The translations under genes were made by a program, and so were the position numbers. A stretch of 64,000 bases of DNA from Flaviramulus sp. BrNp1-15 (GTDB lineage Bacteria > Bacteroidota > Bacteroidia > Flavobacteriales > Flavobacteriaceae), in assembly GCF_022259695.1 (NCBI RefSeq), contig NZ_CP092099.1:1534471-1598470 (forward strand), in the 5' to 3' direction. Positions 63,901 to 64,000 of this stretch are shown in pieces. Below the pieces are notes generated by a model. The model made no database searches. It was not told where the DNA came from and saw nothing but the letters and a program-made list of their open reading frames with translations. Every line of letters starts with the position of its first letter. The first letter of the stretch is position 1.

Positions 63901-63932
63901 TTTGTAGAAAAGATTGAAAACAATTACATTTG
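63901..63932 (+). promoter_or_regulatory. Promoter of the tRNA-His gene
   Basis: TTTG (63901-63904) and TACATTTG (63925-63932) are separated by 20 bp, a full match to the Bacteroidetes promoter consensus. The tRNA begins 28 bp further on. Confidence 0.85.
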
Positions 63933-63959
63933 CACACGCATTACAAAATGCAGTTACAC

Positions 63960-64000
63960 GGTGGTTGTAGCTCAGTTGGTTAGAGCATTGGTTTGTGGTA
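63960..64000 (+). tRNA. tRNA-His(GTG), 5' part; cut by the window edge
   Basis: The 5' half of a tRNA is visible: acceptor strand GTGGTTG, D-arm TAGCTCAGTTGGTTAGAGCA, anticodon stem TTGGT and loop TTGTGGT. The anticodon in the loop is GTG, so it is tRNA-His. The base before the acceptor (63960) is G, in agreement with the extra G(-1) of tRNA-His. The rest lies outside. Confidence 0.92.

Noticed and set aside
1-64000. Insertion sequences, prophage, rRNA or CRISPR
   Set aside because: No transposase, integrase, phage structural or cas gene and no rRNA was recognised on either strand.

Overview
The window is a piece of an AT-rich genome from the Bacteroidota, most likely a marine or soil member of the Flavobacteriaceae. 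The evidence is the many short N-terminal lipoprotein signals, the weak ribosome binding sites, promoters of the Bacteroidetes type (TTTG, about 20 bp, TAnnTTTG), and housekeeping genes typical of the family: fused cytochrome c assembly protein CcsBA, a UbiA-family lipid prenyltransferase, bacillithiol deacetylase BshB1, ATP-dependent PckA and DUF2167/DUF2490/DM13 proteins. A cut-off carbamoyltransferase gene lies at the left edge and the start of a tRNA-His gene at the right edge.

Positions 1146-42362 are one large glucuronoxylan utilisation locus. (i) A minus-strand block carries a GH10 xylanase, mannonate dehydratase UxuA, an SDR that probably reduces fructuronate, and a GH67 alpha-glucuronidase. 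(ii) A divergent plus-strand block carries a GH3 beta-xylosidase and UxaC. (iii) A LacI-type regulator and a GH43 lipoprotein follow. (iv) An operon couples a GH10 xylanase to a pentonate dehydratase, a GntP permease, a 2-keto-3-deoxypentonate dehydratase and an alpha-ketoglutarate semialdehyde dehydrogenase, i.e. the lower part of a Weimberg-type oxidative route. (v) An operon carries GH10, a SASA-type acetylesterase, a GH115 alpha-glucuronidase, an MFS (GPH-type) symporter and a cytoplasmic GH43. (vi) A GntR-type regulator precedes xylB, xylA and a sodium/sugar symporter. (vii) GH51 arabinofuranosidase, GH30 glucuronoxylanase, GH2 and aldose 1-epimerase complete the locus. Glucuronate released by GH67/GH115 can go through UxaC, the SDR and UxuA to 2-keto-3-deoxygluconate. 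Xylose can go through XylA/XylB, and pentonic acids through the oxidative branch to 2-oxoglutarate.

Four copies of a near-perfect palindrome, CGCAACCGATTGCA or close variants, stand just before blocks (i), (i/ii), (iv) and (v). They are probably operators for the LacI protein, so the oxidative branch appears to be in the xylanase regulon and not in the xylose-isomerase regulon. No SusC/SusD pair is present in the window.

From 42.5 kb on the genes are mainly housekeeping and membrane functions: an NTF2-like protein beside a GC-richer hairpin, CorA, a small MscS, the Maf/UbiA/HAD/DUF2520 group, truncated haemoglobin, CcsBA, DUF3307 with SatD, MscL, DUF2167, DM13, a HAD phosphatase, MATE, RlmF, DUF2490, PckA, an SLC13 permease and BshB1. 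The least explained part is the SatD/DUF3307 pair, preceded by four related 16-bp palindromes repeated every 27-28 bp.
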